Shown here piece by piece: positions 9,921-20,537 of a stretch of DNA of 22,158 nucleotides. Every line of letters begins with the position of its first letter. Within the stretch, counting starts at the first letter, position 1. A model generated the notes under the pieces. The model was given only the letters and a program-made list of their open reading frames with translations, was not told where the DNA came from and did no database searches. Source of the DNA: an uncultured Bdellovibrio sp. (GTDB taxonomy: Bacteria > Bdellovibrionota > Bdellovibrionia > Bdellovibrionales > Bdellovibrionaceae); assembly GCF_946478835.1 (NCBI RefSeq), contig NZ_CAMLDV010000047.1, positions 1-22,158 on the forward strand, read 5' to 3'. A program made the translations under genes and the position numbers.

Positions 9921-10550
9921 TTCTGTTTCCCAACCCACAACTCTTCCGCCTTCAAAGTACACATAGCGTGTCTCTTTGCGAAAGCCTTGGGTTGTTGAAA
10001 CCTGCCGCTGATATTTCCAGCGCTCGTTTTTATAGATCGGATTTCCCGAAACTTCGACACCCATAGGCTCACCCCAAGAACGTCGAACGTAATCTTGCGG
10101 CATCCCCACGGCGATATCTTGTGTCTCAATCAAATCTTTCATCTCCTCTTGAGGAGCTTGGGATCTTGACCAGATGTTATTGCGGTTGATCCACTGTTGG
10201 CGTCCCTCGATGGAGGGGATAGACAAAAAGCTGACTTTTTCAGAATCATTTTTAAGCCACGGGAGAATCTTGGAATATTGTTCTCTTTCTTTTTTAGAAC
10301 TGAGAGAACGCTCCAACTGGCGAAGCTGTTGACGGGTTTTAATCTCTTCAAGGTCCTCAGAGTTTAAGGACGCCGGATCTTTTCCAAGTTCATAGGCTGT
10401 TTGACGTGTTTGGCGGTCATAACCGGTATTACGATCTTTTTGTTCCACATAAGGAATGCCCTCTTGGTATCCACTTCCAGCAGATCTTTGAAATTGCGCG
10501 CACCCTAATGTCGATAAAGCAACCAAAACAAACGGAAAAAAGGCTTTCAT
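9918..10550 (-). CDS. Lipoprotein with BamE/SmpA-like C-terminus
   Basis: A 210-residue lipoprotein: hydrophobic signal and lipobox ending LSTLGC with the acylated Cys17. A polar, Gln/Arg-rich helical middle follows (about 40-145), then a C-terminal part (148-210; GMPQDYVRRSWGEP, WKYQRQ, YVYFEGGRVVGWE) that has the pattern of the BamE/SmpA/OmlA fold. In other proteins this fold supports outer-membrane assembly, but it also occurs in unrelated lipoproteins. The ATG at 10550 follows GGGAGAG; a TTG one codon upstream is a less likely start. It is transcribed away from the FliL-like gene. The exact function is unknown. Confidence 0.82.
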   Translation of the reverse strand: MKAFFPFVLVALSTLGCAQFQRSAGSGYQEGIPYVEQKDRNTGYDRQTRQTAYELGKDPASLNSEDLEEIKTRQQLRQLERSLSSKKEREQYSKILPWLKNDSEKVSFLSIPSIEGRQQWINRNNIWSRSQAPQEEMKDLIETQDIAVGMPQDYVRRSWGEPMGVEVSGNPIYKNERWKYQRQVSTTQGFRKETRYVYFEGGRVVGWETE

Positions 10551-10653
10551 CAAACTCTCCCTAAGTATCCATCCTAGCCGATGGAGTCTCGTTTATAAAT
10601 TGTTCTTGCGACGTATTTGGTTCTTTTCTTACAATCGTCTTGGGGAGATCAAC

Positions 10654-11637
10654 TTGGTAGACAACGAAAGTACGACCAAAGTAGAGGATGAAAAAAAGGA
10701 CGGAGCGCCAGAGGCGGAATCCGAAGAGCTTCTCTCGCTTGAATCCTTGGACTCTATCATCGCTGATGCAGACCCGGAGTTTTCCCAAGCTTTGAATGAA
10801 ATCGGTCCCGATGACCCCGCAAACGTAGAAATTTATAACGAAGGCCTTGAACTAGAATACACCTTGGCTGACGAAGTGAAGCTTTGGAAGGCGACGCCTG
10901 GATATCGTCAGAAGCTTGTTAAAATTTTTCCGTTTCTTCCAGCTATTTCCTTCAAAATAAAAATGAAGCGCACAGCGTTTCGTTTAAGCTGGGCAAAGTG
11001 GAAAGAACAAGCCATCTATCGAATTAAAAATGCCGGACCGCTATTGCTTGCGTGGCTGAAAAATCAGCTTAAAAAAATGAAGGCCGGATTGGGCGCAGCC
11101 CTTGCGGTCTTTAAGTCTTTCTCGACAATCAAAAAAATCGCTTTTGTGGGATTGGTTGTGGTAACAGGGCTCGTCAGTTTTGTCTTATATAAAATGGCGA
11201 CAAAAGGGCTGCTTCCTCCCGAAGAAGATCTTTTTGTGTCCTCGATGGCCGATTGGTCTCAGCAAAAAAATCAGTACGATCCAAAAACGGAAACCGAATC
11301 TTTTTACGAGTCCACGCGCACCTCGCAGAATATTCTCCTGATGAAAAAGATGATGGCGAATTTGCGTCGGTCTGCAGAGTCGGGCCCTAATCCAATGGGA
11401 GCTTTTGAATTTTACGTGGAAGGCACGGCCTCTGAAGTCGTTGTCGAAATCAAAGACCGTGAACCTGAAATGGAAGATCTTTTCCTGCGGACGATCGAAG
11501 AGATGACATTCGATCAGCTATCCACAGGGGAGGGGAAAAAACTTCTTTGCGATAAGTTGCGCAAAGAAGTGAATAAAGTTCTCACCAAAGGTTATGTGAG
11601 AAGAATCTTTATTAAGACGGCGATTATTAAGCCTTAG
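10654..11637 (+). CDS. FliL-like single-pass membrane protein with long cytoplasmic part
   Basis: A 327-residue protein. Layout: a very acidic N-terminus (about 1-75), a basic amphipathic region (about 85-155), one membrane segment at about 162-180 (AFVGLVVVTGLVSFVLYKM), a linker, and a C-terminal domain at about 250-327 matching FliL: FEFYVEGTASEVVVEIKDRE, then FDQLSTGEGKKLLCDKLRKE and the ending VRRIFIKTAII. FliL proteins sit at the flagellar stator and tune torque, but they are usually about 150-180 residues, so this one carries roughly 150 extra cytoplasmic residues. No flagellar genes are near. The start is set at TTG 10654, which has a strong GGGGAG six bases upstream; an upstream TTG at 10600 lacks this. 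A paralogue of flagellar FliL with another role is possible. Confidence 0.72.
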   Translation: MVDNESTTKVEDEKKDGAPEAESEELLSLESLDSIIADADPEFSQALNEIGPDDPANVEIYNEGLELEYTLADEVKLWKATPGYRQKLVKIFPFLPAISFKIKMKRTAFRLSWAKWKEQAIYRIKNAGPLLLAWLKNQLKKMKAGLGAALAVFKSFSTIKKIAFVGLVVVTGLVSFVLYKMATKGLLPPEEDLFVSSMADWSQQKNQYDPKTETESFYESTRTSQNILLMKKMMANLRRSAESGPNPMGAFEFYVEGTASEVVVEIKDREPEMEDLFLRTIEEMTFDQLSTGEGKKLLCDKLRKEVNKVLTKGYVRRIFIKTAIIKP

Positions 11638-11692
11638 AAGCTGCTTCAGCTTCGCGGCCCGAGGCCGCTACGCTCTGCCGGCTCCGCTGCTA
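11637..11692. repeat. Two adjacent hairpins, GC-rich, between convergent genes
   Basis: GAAGCTG/CAGCTTC (11637-11643 with 11647-11653) and GCGGCC/GGCCGC (11654-11659 with 11663-11668) are perfect stems with three-base loops, then a GC-rich tail reaching the stop of the FHA gene. No T-run follows on either strand. It is much more GC-rich than its surroundings, which suggests a REP-like intergenic repeat that may also stop transcription. Confidence 0.6.
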
Positions 11693-12916
11693 GACCTTAA
11701 ACTGCGAAATGTCGATGTCGTAGTATTTCAAGCGGTCGTGCAAGGTGCTCTTCGGCATTCCTAAATCTTGCGCTGTTCTTCTTTGATTTCCTCTGTTCGC
11801 AGTCAGTCTTTTAATAATCATCTGTTTTTCGATTTCTTTAATCACGGGAATGTCGTTCACAACTTTTTCGTCATTTTTAAGCAAAGTTTTGTCGATCAGT
11901 TTTTCAATGTGTGATTCCAAAATCTGTTCGCGAGGATAAAGAGCGGCAGCACGGCTCACCAAGTTTTTAAGTTCACGGATATTTCCCGGCCATGGATGCT
12001 TTTTAAGTCTTGCAATGGCGCCGAATGAAAAACGCACTCTCATTTTGCGCGCGAAACCATAAAGAAGTTCTTCAAAGTCCTCCATACGATAAGTTAAAGC
12101 GGGGGGAGACACCGTGATGACATTCAAACGGAAATAAAGGTCAGAACGGAAAGCACCTTCTTTGATTTTATCACTTAAGTTTTGATGAGTGGCTGCAATA
12201 ATTCGCACATCCGTCTTGATATTGCGATCAGCGCCCACAGGACGAATTTCATTGTTTTCAAGAGCACGCAAAAGTTTGGCCTGAAGGCTGTAGGAAAGAT
12301 CTCCGATTTCGTCGAGGAACAACGTGCCTCCGCGCGCGGCTTCGAAAGCTCCTTTACGATCATTGATGGCGCCAGTGAAGCTTCCTTTAATATGACCAAA
12401 GAGCTCACTCTCAATCAGTGTCTCACTTAAAGCGCTGCAGTTCACACTGACAAAAGGACCGCGCTCGCGTTCACTGGTTTCATGAAGTTTTTGAGCGATG
12501 ATATCCTTACCTGTTCCGGAAGGACCTAGAATTAATACTGGGAATTCCGTTTTGGCGACGTTGGCCAGAGTTTGCAACTCTTCATTCCACACGTCGTTAC
12601 GGCTTTTCATAGGAAAAGCGCCGTCTTGATTTTGTTGTTCAAGAAAAATCATTTCGTGATGGCCGATGCGGATGATGTCGCCGTCTTGGAGGTAGGCTTC
12701 CATAATGCGGGCGTCGTTAACATAAGTTCCGCCGGCAGAGCGCAAATCGCGAATCAGATACGCACTATCTTTTTTCTCGATACGTGCGTGGCGATCAGAG
12801 ACCTCGGTGGTGTCGAGCTGAAGCTGACATTGAGTGTCTTTTCCGAGGGTCATAAAATCAGTAAGGGGAAGAGTTCTCGTGTTTTCGCTTAAAATTTTGA
12901 GGTGGGGTTGCTGCAT
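11690..12916 (-). CDS. FHA-domain sigma-54-dependent transcription activator
   Basis: A 408-residue activator of sigma-54 RNA polymerase. Domains: FHA (about 17-92; LGKDTQ, SDRHARIE, DLRSAGGTYVND), which binds phosphothreonine; AAA+ ATPase (about 108-340) with Walker A GPSGTGKD (Lys137), Walker B GGTLFLDEIGDL (Asp202, Glu203), and arginines in FRSDLYFRLN; and a Fis-type helix-turn-helix at the C-terminus (RRTAQDLGMPKSTLHDRL). The sigma-54-contacting loop reads GSFTGA (178-183) instead of GAFTGA, a variant that may still be active. The FHA part replaces the usual response-regulator receiver, so input is probably from a Ser/Thr kinase, not a histidine kinase. ATG 12916 has AGGAGG about six bases upstream. 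The neighbours do not reveal its targets. Confidence 0.95.
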   Translation of the reverse strand: MQQPHLKILSENTRTLPLTDFMTLGKDTQCQLQLDTTEVSDRHARIEKKDSAYLIRDLRSAGGTYVNDARIMEAYLQDGDIIRIGHHEMIFLEQQNQDGAFPMKSRNDVWNEELQTLANVAKTEFPVLILGPSGTGKDIIAQKLHETSERERGPFVSVNCSALSETLIESELFGHIKGSFTGAINDRKGAFEAARGGTLFLDEIGDLSYSLQAKLLRALENNEIRPVGADRNIKTDVRIIAATHQNLSDKIKEGAFRSDLYFRLNVITVSPPALTYRMEDFEELLYGFARKMRVRFSFGAIARLKKHPWPGNIRELKNLVSRAAALYPREQILESHIEKLIDKTLLKNDEKVVNDIPVIKEIEKQMIIKRLTANRGNQRRTAQDLGMPKSTLHDRLKYYDIDISQFKV

Positions 12917-13071
12917 AAATGCCTCCTGTTATGGCAACCCTTCACTTCAAGAGCTTTGCCTCGCTTAAATCGAATTAAATGGGGTTTCGCGGGTTTCGAC
13001 TCACCTTATTATTGGCTGAAGGACTAGCTTCTCAGAATTGAGAAAAGGGGTGAGCTCTGGTACCTTAAATC

Positions 13072-13646
13072 ATGCCTAAGACGATTCAATTCATTAAAAG
13101 TGCCGTTCTGGCAAAAGATTATCCCGTAAGTAGAAAAGCTGAAGTTGCCATCGCCGGACGCTCCAACGCCGGAAAGTCATCTTTCATCAATGCGCTTGCG
13201 AAAAACAAAGTTGCCAAAGTGAGTTCGACGCCGGGGAAAACCCGTCTTTTGAATTTCTTTGATATGGAAGATTCTTATAACTTGGTCGATATGCCTGGTT
13301 ACGGATTTGCCGCGCGCTCAGGCGATGAAATGAAAGAATGGCACATGATGATTGAGACTTATCTCATGACTCGTGAAAACCTATGCGGGCTTCTTTTGAT
13401 CATGGATATTCGCCGTGCATGGACGGAAGACGAAGAACTCCTTAAAGAATTCTCGGACCGTCGAGGCTTTCCAATGGCTGTCGTTCTGACTAAAGCTGAC
13501 AAACTTTCTCGCAGTCAGATGATGCAAGCGGTAGCGAAAATCAAAAAAACATCAGGCTTAAGCGCGGTCTTTCCGGTTTCTTCTTTGAAAAAAGAAGGAC
13601 AGAACGCGGTTGAAGATTACATGTACGAAAATTGGGTGAAGGATTT

Positions 13647-13650
<4 letters not shown>
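13072..13650 (+). CDS. engB: EngB/YsxC-family ribosome-assembly GTPase
   Basis: A 192-residue GTPase of the TrmE-Era-EngA-EngB group, needed for assembly of the large ribosomal subunit. Motifs: G1 GRSNAGKSS (29-37, Lys35), the switch region SSTPGKTRLLNFF (G2), G3 DMPGYG (73-78), G4 TKAD (140-143), and G5 VSSLKKEG. Length and motif spacing match EngB. The ATG at 13072 has no good ribosome binding site next to it (a GGGG lies about 20 bases away), but the conserved N-terminus supports it. The stop overlaps the kdsB start in ATGA. It is the first gene of the engB-kdsB-pyrG-kdsD group, and is divergent from the sigma-54 activator. Confidence 0.96.
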
Positions 13651-16066
<2,416 letters not shown>

Positions 16067-16085
16067 TCAGGAAGGATTTTTGGCA

Positions 16086-17066
16086 ATGTCAAAAGTAGTT
16101 CAACAAGGTCTTCGTGTTTTAGAAGTGGAAGCGCAAGCCATCATGGGATTGCGTGAACGCATTGGTGCGGAGTTCGAGCAAGCCGTAAAGATGATTAAAG
16201 AGTGCAAAGGAAAACTTGTTCTCACAGGAATGGGTAAGTCCGGTCAAATCGCTCGAAAGCTTGCGAGCACTTTTTCTTCAACAGGAACTCCTGCTGTTTT
16301 CTTGCATCCGGCAGAGAGTTCGCACGGAGATTTGGGCCTTGTTGAAAGTGACGACGTTGTGATGGCGCTTTCTTATGGTGGGGAGTCCCCGGAGTTTTCT
16401 GGCATTTTAAGATTCGTGGCGCGCAAAGGAATTCCTTTGATTGCGATCACGGGAAAACCTGGGTCTTCACTTGCAAAAGCGGCACAAGTCACTTTGAACG
16501 TGCATGTTTCTGAAGAGGCGTGTCCTCTAGGGCTTGCGCCCACAGCAAGTAGTACTGCGACTTTGGCGATGGGTGATGCAATTGCCATGGCGGTGATGGC
16601 TGAAAAAGGATTTAGCTCTGAAGACTTTGCCGAGTTCCATCCAGGTGGCAGCCTTGGCTATCGTCTTTTGACTCGTGTGAAAGATGTGATGCACGCAGGA
16701 GACGCTTTGCCGACGGTGGGTCTTGAGGCTCCGATTCGTCAGGTGTTCTCGATCATGACTCATAAAGATGTTCGTGGTGCCGCAGGTATCGTGGATAACA
16801 ACGGTGATCTTGTCGGGGTTATTACCGATGGTCAGATTCGTCGTCGTCTTGAAAAAAGTGATGATCCTTTGACGGGTGTTGCGAAAGATTTGATGACAAC
16901 AAATCCACGCACGGTCGACGTGAATGAACTGGCGGAAAAAGCTTTGTTTGTGATGGAGCAATTCCAAATCAATATGCTTTTTGTGCTTGATAAAGAATCT
17001 TCGCAGCCCAAAAAACCAGTGGGCATTTTGCACGTTCAAGATCTTTTGCGTGCTCGTGTTCGTTAA
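16086..17066 (+). CDS. kdsD: D-arabinose 5-phosphate isomerase
   Basis: Interconverts ribulose 5-phosphate and arabinose 5-phosphate, the first step to Kdo. The 326-residue protein has a SIS domain (about 35-170) and two CBS domains (about 200-255 and 265-322), the KdsD/KpsF/GutQ architecture. The four active-site residues known from E. coli KdsD (Lys59, His88, Glu111, His193) align exactly here at Lys51, His80, Glu103 and His185, in GMGKSG, ESSHGD, SPEF and EFHPGG. The start was set at ATG 16086; a TTG two codons upstream (16080) is closer to the AGGAAGGA site, so the true start may be there. It follows pyrG by 19 bases. CBS domains may sense nucleotides. Confidence 0.95.
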   Translation: MSKVVQQGLRVLEVEAQAIMGLRERIGAEFEQAVKMIKECKGKLVLTGMGKSGQIARKLASTFSSTGTPAVFLHPAESSHGDLGLVESDDVVMALSYGGESPEFSGILRFVARKGIPLIAITGKPGSSLAKAAQVTLNVHVSEEACPLGLAPTASSTATLAMGDAIAMAVMAEKGFSSEDFAEFHPGGSLGYRLLTRVKDVMHAGDALPTVGLEAPIRQVFSIMTHKDVRGAAGIVDNNGDLVGVITDGQIRRRLEKSDDPLTGVAKDLMTTNPRTVDVNELAEKALFVMEQFQINMLFVLDKESSQPKKPVGILHVQDLLRARVR

Positions 17067-17080
17067 GGTCGTTGTTAAGG

Positions 17081-17105
17081 GGCAAGGCACGTGATGTGTC
17101 TTGCC
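17081..17105 (+). terminator. Hairpin after kdsD
   Basis: GGCAAGGCAC (17081-17090) pairs with GTGTCTTGCC (17096-17105), one G-T wobble, loop GTGAT. It is followed by the pyrimidine-rich TTCTCTCTTTTA, a poor T-run, so it is at best a weak terminator between the Kdo operon and the transporter gene. Confidence 0.5.
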
Positions 17106-17166
17106 AAGATCGTTCTCTCTTTTATCTAGTTAAATTTTGTTCCTATAAAATGTCGGAGAGGTGTCT

Positions 17167-20100
17167 ATGAGAATCTCCGACGTCTCTATTCGCAATACCG
17201 TTTTTGCCTGGATGCTTTTTGCAGGCTTTCTTATTTTCGGTTTTATTTCTTTTATACGTTTAGGAGTGAGCCAATTACCTGATGTCGACTTTCCCGTTGT
17301 TAACGTATCTCTTACTTTGCAAGGGGCGGCTCCTGAGATTATGGAAACCAGTGTGGTCGATCCGGTGGAAGATGCCTTGTCTTCCGTGGAAGGTGTGGAG
17401 CGCATCAGTTCTATCAGTAAAACGGGAGTGGCAAATATCACCATTGAGTTTGAACTGGATCGCAATATCGATTCCGCTTTGCAGGAGGTGCAGACAAAGG
17501 TTGCTCAGGCACAAAGACTGTTACCTCCGAACGTGGATCCTCCTGTGATCACAAAAACCAATCCCGATGATCAACCGATCATTTGGCTTGCCCTGACTTA
17601 TGAAAAAAATGATCCGTATTTTTTAATGAGCTACGCCAAAGATTATTTGAAAGACCGTTTTACGATGGTGCCTGGAGTGGGTGACATAATACTTGGTGGC
17701 TATACGGATCCCGCCATGCGTGTCTGGGTGGACTCCAAAAAATTGAAGAATAGAAATATGGCCGTCGGGGACGTGATGGATTCAATCCGTTCACAACATG
17801 CCGAGATTCCCGGTGGATTTATTCAAAACAAGACAAATGCATTTAACGTGCGCACCTTAGGGGAGTTTACCGATGCCAAGGGCTTTGACGATATGATTGT
17901 CAATCGCCGTGCCGGAATGAATATTCAGGATCCGTTAAATATTGTGCGTTTGAAAGACGTTGGATATGCCGAAGAGTCGCTAGCCGAAGTTTATCGTATC
18001 TCTCGTTTCGACGGCGTTCAGGCGTTGGGTTTAGGTATTAAAAAACAATTAGGTTCCAACGCCGTGGCCGTTGCCACCGCCGTTAAAGAAAAAATAAAAG
18101 ATATTCAAAACGAGCTTCCGACGGGAATGAAGGTTCAAATCAACTTTGACTCATCCCGATTTATTGAGCAGTCCATTCATGAAATGATTAAGCATCTGAC
18201 CCTGGCTGTGTTGTTGACCTCCTTAGTGTGTTGGGTGTTTTTGGGAAGTTTCACGGCGACGCTCAATGTGCTTTTGGCGATCCCGACATCCATCATGGGT
18301 GCTTTTATCGGAATTTACTTTTTTGGTTTTACATTGAACACGTTCACTTTATTGGGACTCACGTTAGCCATTGGTATTGTAGTCGACGATGCCATCATGG
18401 TTCTGGAAAATATTTTTCGTTATAACGAACGGGGAATGGGACCCATCGAGTCAGCCATTATTGGCGCGCGCGAAATCACGTTCGCAGCTCTTGCTGCTAG
18501 TATTGCGATCATCGCGATCTTCTTGCCAGTCGCCTTTATGAAGGGTGTGATTGGAAAATTCTTTTTACAATATGGGGTGACGATTTCTTTAGCTGTGGCG
18601 TTGTCATTGATGGAATCTTTAACGATCACGCCGATGCGTTGTTCAAGTTTTGTTCATCCGGGTCATCGCACAACTAAAATGGGGCAGATGTTTGAGAACT
18701 TTATGGATGCTTGGAGGAATTTCTACAGTCTCACGTTGAGTTGGACTTTGAGCCATCGCTGGAGTGTTTTGCTTGGATCCTTGGTATTTGTCTTGGCGTC
18801 TTTTTACTCCTTGAGTTTCCTCAATAAAGAACTCACGCCGGTGCAAGATCAGGGACTGTTTATTTTGCGCTTGATGCTTCCGGTGGGATCTTCTTTAGCA
18901 AACACCAATGACAAAGCTCACGAAGTTGAGAAATGGCTGCGCTCTCGACCCGAGCTGTCTCATCTTTACGTTGCCGTTGGGGGAGTCGGTGGCGCCGGAG
19001 GAAGCGATACCAATACCGGAATGATGTTTGTCACTATGAAAGATCAAGGCCAACGCGGAATAGATCCGCAAATGGGAAAAGAGTTAACGCAGCAAGATTT
19101 TATGGGAGTGGCCCGCAAAGAGCTTAGTAAGATTTCAGGTCTTAAAGTTTTTATGATGGACCTTTCAAGTCGCGGTTTCTCGACGGGGAAAGGTTATCCT
19201 ATTGAGTTCGTCCTGCAGGGACCCGCATGGGATAAGTTGGCGGATCTGAGTGAAAAAATGAAAACTGATATGAGAAATTCAGGTTTGATGGTGGACGTGG
19301 ATTCTGATTACCTCGAGGGAATGCCAGAGATTCGAATCACACCCAATCGCGATCAGGCAGCCACCCGTGGAGTGAGTGTTGAAGATATTGGAACGACAAT
19401 ACAAGCGATGATTGGTGGAGTGAAAAATGGTCAATACACAAAGAATGGGCATCGTTATGATATTTACGTTCAGCTCAAAAAAGAACCTGATCCTCGCGTC
19501 GAATTTAAAGATATTCTTATCGTCAATGGCAGAAACAATCTAATTCCTCTTTCTAAAGTAAGTGACCTCGAAGAAAAACCAAGCCTTCAACAAATCACAC
19601 GTGTGAATCGTCAGCGCGCGATTACGATTTATTCAAACTTAGCTCCCGGTGCATCCCAAGAGAAAGCGTTGCAGTTTGTGCAGGACAAAGCGAAGAGTTT
19701 GCCGCCCACGTACTTTGTCTCACAGTCGGGTGCGACAAAAACTTTTCAGGAGTCTTTTAATAGTTTGATTTTCGCTTTGGCGCTGGGAATTTTAGTGGCC
19801 TATATGGTTCTTGCAAGTCAGTTTAATTCTTTTCTAGATCCGTTAACGGTTTTGATGGCGTTGCCTTTTAGTTTTAGCGGTGCTTTTTTCGCCTTAGTTT
19901 TAATGAAACAATCTATCAATATGTATTCGATGATCGGCGTTCTTCTTTTAATGGGGATCGTAAAAAAGAATTCGATCTTGCTGATTGATTTCACCAACGC
20001 CGTCAGAGACAGGGACTCCTCGAAGGGAGCGAACGAAGCATTGAAAGAGGCCTGTCCCGTTCGTCTTCGTCCGATTATCATGACTTCATTTGCGACAATG

Positions 20101-20400
20101 GCAGCCGCTATTCCTTCCGCCCTGGCGTCAGGAGCGGGCTCCGAAACTTTTAAGCCTATGGCGATCACTTTGATCGGCGGTGTTTTCATTTCGACGTTTC
20201 TTACGTTGTATGTTGTACCTGCTACCTATTCACTGGTGGAAAGATTTAGAAAACGTGATGTGCGTAAGAAAGAAGTGACGCAGGCTTTTGAAACAGTCGG
20301 TGACAAAGCGGGGATCAGTTTTCAGCCGATGCCCGATTTTATTGAAGACCAAGACAAACCGACTCCTAAAGAGACGACTGTTTCACAGGATAAGACGTAA
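17167..20400 (+). CDS. RND-family efflux transporter, AcrB/HAE1 type
   Basis: A 1077-residue inner-membrane pump that uses the proton gradient to expel hydrophobic or drug-like compounds through a periplasmic adaptor and a TolC-type channel. The layout is normal: first membrane helix at about 10-30, a large periplasmic loop, helices 2-6, a second loop, then helices 7-12, ending in a polar tail of about 45 residues. The proton-relay residues are present at the AcrB positions: Asp407 and Asp408 (GIVVDDAIMVLEN) and Lys934 (IVKKNSILL). These favour the drug-type HAE1 group over metal pumps. ATG 17167 has GGAGAGG five bases upstream; a GTG at 17161 overlaps that site and is rejected. No adaptor or TolC gene lies beside it in the window, so partners are elsewhere. 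Substrate unknown. Confidence 0.93.
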   Translation: MRISDVSIRNTVFAWMLFAGFLIFGFISFIRLGVSQLPDVDFPVVNVSLTLQGAAPEIMETSVVDPVEDALSSVEGVERISSISKTGVANITIEFELDRNIDSALQEVQTKVAQAQRLLPPNVDPPVITKTNPDDQPIIWLALTYEKNDPYFLMSYAKDYLKDRFTMVPGVGDIILGGYTDPAMRVWVDSKKLKNRNMAVGDVMDSIRSQHAEIPGGFIQNKTNAFNVRTLGEFTDAKGFDDMIVNRRAGMNIQDPLNIVRLKDVGYAEESLAEVYRISRFDGVQALGLGIKKQLGSNAVAVATAVKEKIKDIQNELPTGMKVQINFDSSRFIEQSIHEMIKHLTLAVLLTSLVCWVFLGSFTATLNVLLAIPTSIMGAFIGIYFFGFTLNTFTLLGLTLAIGIVVDDAIMVLENIFRYNERGMGPIESAIIGAREITFAALAASIAIIAIFLPVAFMKGVIGKFFLQYGVTISLAVALSLMESLTITPMRCSSFVHPGHRTTKMGQMFENFMDAWRNFYSLTLSWTLSHRWSVLLGSLVFVLASFYSLSFLNKELTPVQDQGLFILRLMLPVGSSLANTNDKAHEVEKWLRSRPELSHLYVAVGGVGGAGGSDTNTGMMFVTMKDQGQRGIDPQMGKELTQQDFMGVARKELSKISGLKVFMMDLSSRGFSTGKGYPIEFVLQGPAWDKLADLSEKMKTDMRNSGLMVDVDSDYLEGMPEIRITPNRDQAATRGVSVEDIGTTIQAMIGGVKNGQYTKNGHRYDIYVQLKKEPDPRVEFKDILIVNGRNNLIPLSKVSDLEEKPSLQQITRVNRQRAITIYSNLAPGASQEKALQFVQDKAKSLPPTYFVSQSGATKTFQESFNSLIFALALGILVAYMVLASQFNSFLDPLTVLMALPFSFSGAFFALVLMKQSINMYSMIGVLLLMGIVKKNSILLIDFTNAVRDRDSSKGANEALKEACPVRLRPIIMTSFATMAAAIPSALASGAGSETFKPMAITLIGGVFISTFLTLYVVPATYSLVERFRKRDVRKKEVTQAFETVGDKAGISFQPMPDFIEDQDKPTPKETTVSQDKT

Positions 20401-20417
20401 AAATGGTCTCCCGGCGA

Positions 20418-20438
20418 CCGTCCGCTTAAAGGGGACGG
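20418..20438 (+). terminator. Possible hairpin after the RND gene
   Basis: CCGTCC (20418-20423) pairs with GGACGG (20433-20438) across a 9-base loop. No T-run follows, so its role as a terminator is uncertain. Confidence 0.35.
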
Positions 20439-20537
20439 CTCTGTGGTACAGAAATATGAAATCTGATCCAGTTTAAGCATTTAAGCTCCGAAAAGAATAT
20501 TAAGACGCGACATCTGAACGTTTATGAGGGGCTTAAA

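Noticed and set aside
12947..12961. Possible sigma-54 -24/-12 promoter (minus strand) upstream of the FHA activator: AGGCAAAGCTCTTGA
   Set aside because: Spacing fits but the invariant GC of the -12 box is GA, and the total match is weak.
17144..17149. TATAAA before the RND gene as a -10 box
   Set aside because: The transcript would begin inside the ribosome binding site and no good -35 is present.
20470..20500. Possible sigma-28 (FliA) promoter before the fibre gene (TTTAAG ... TCCGAAAA)
   Set aside because: The gap between elements is about 10 bases, not the 15 expected, and matches are partial.
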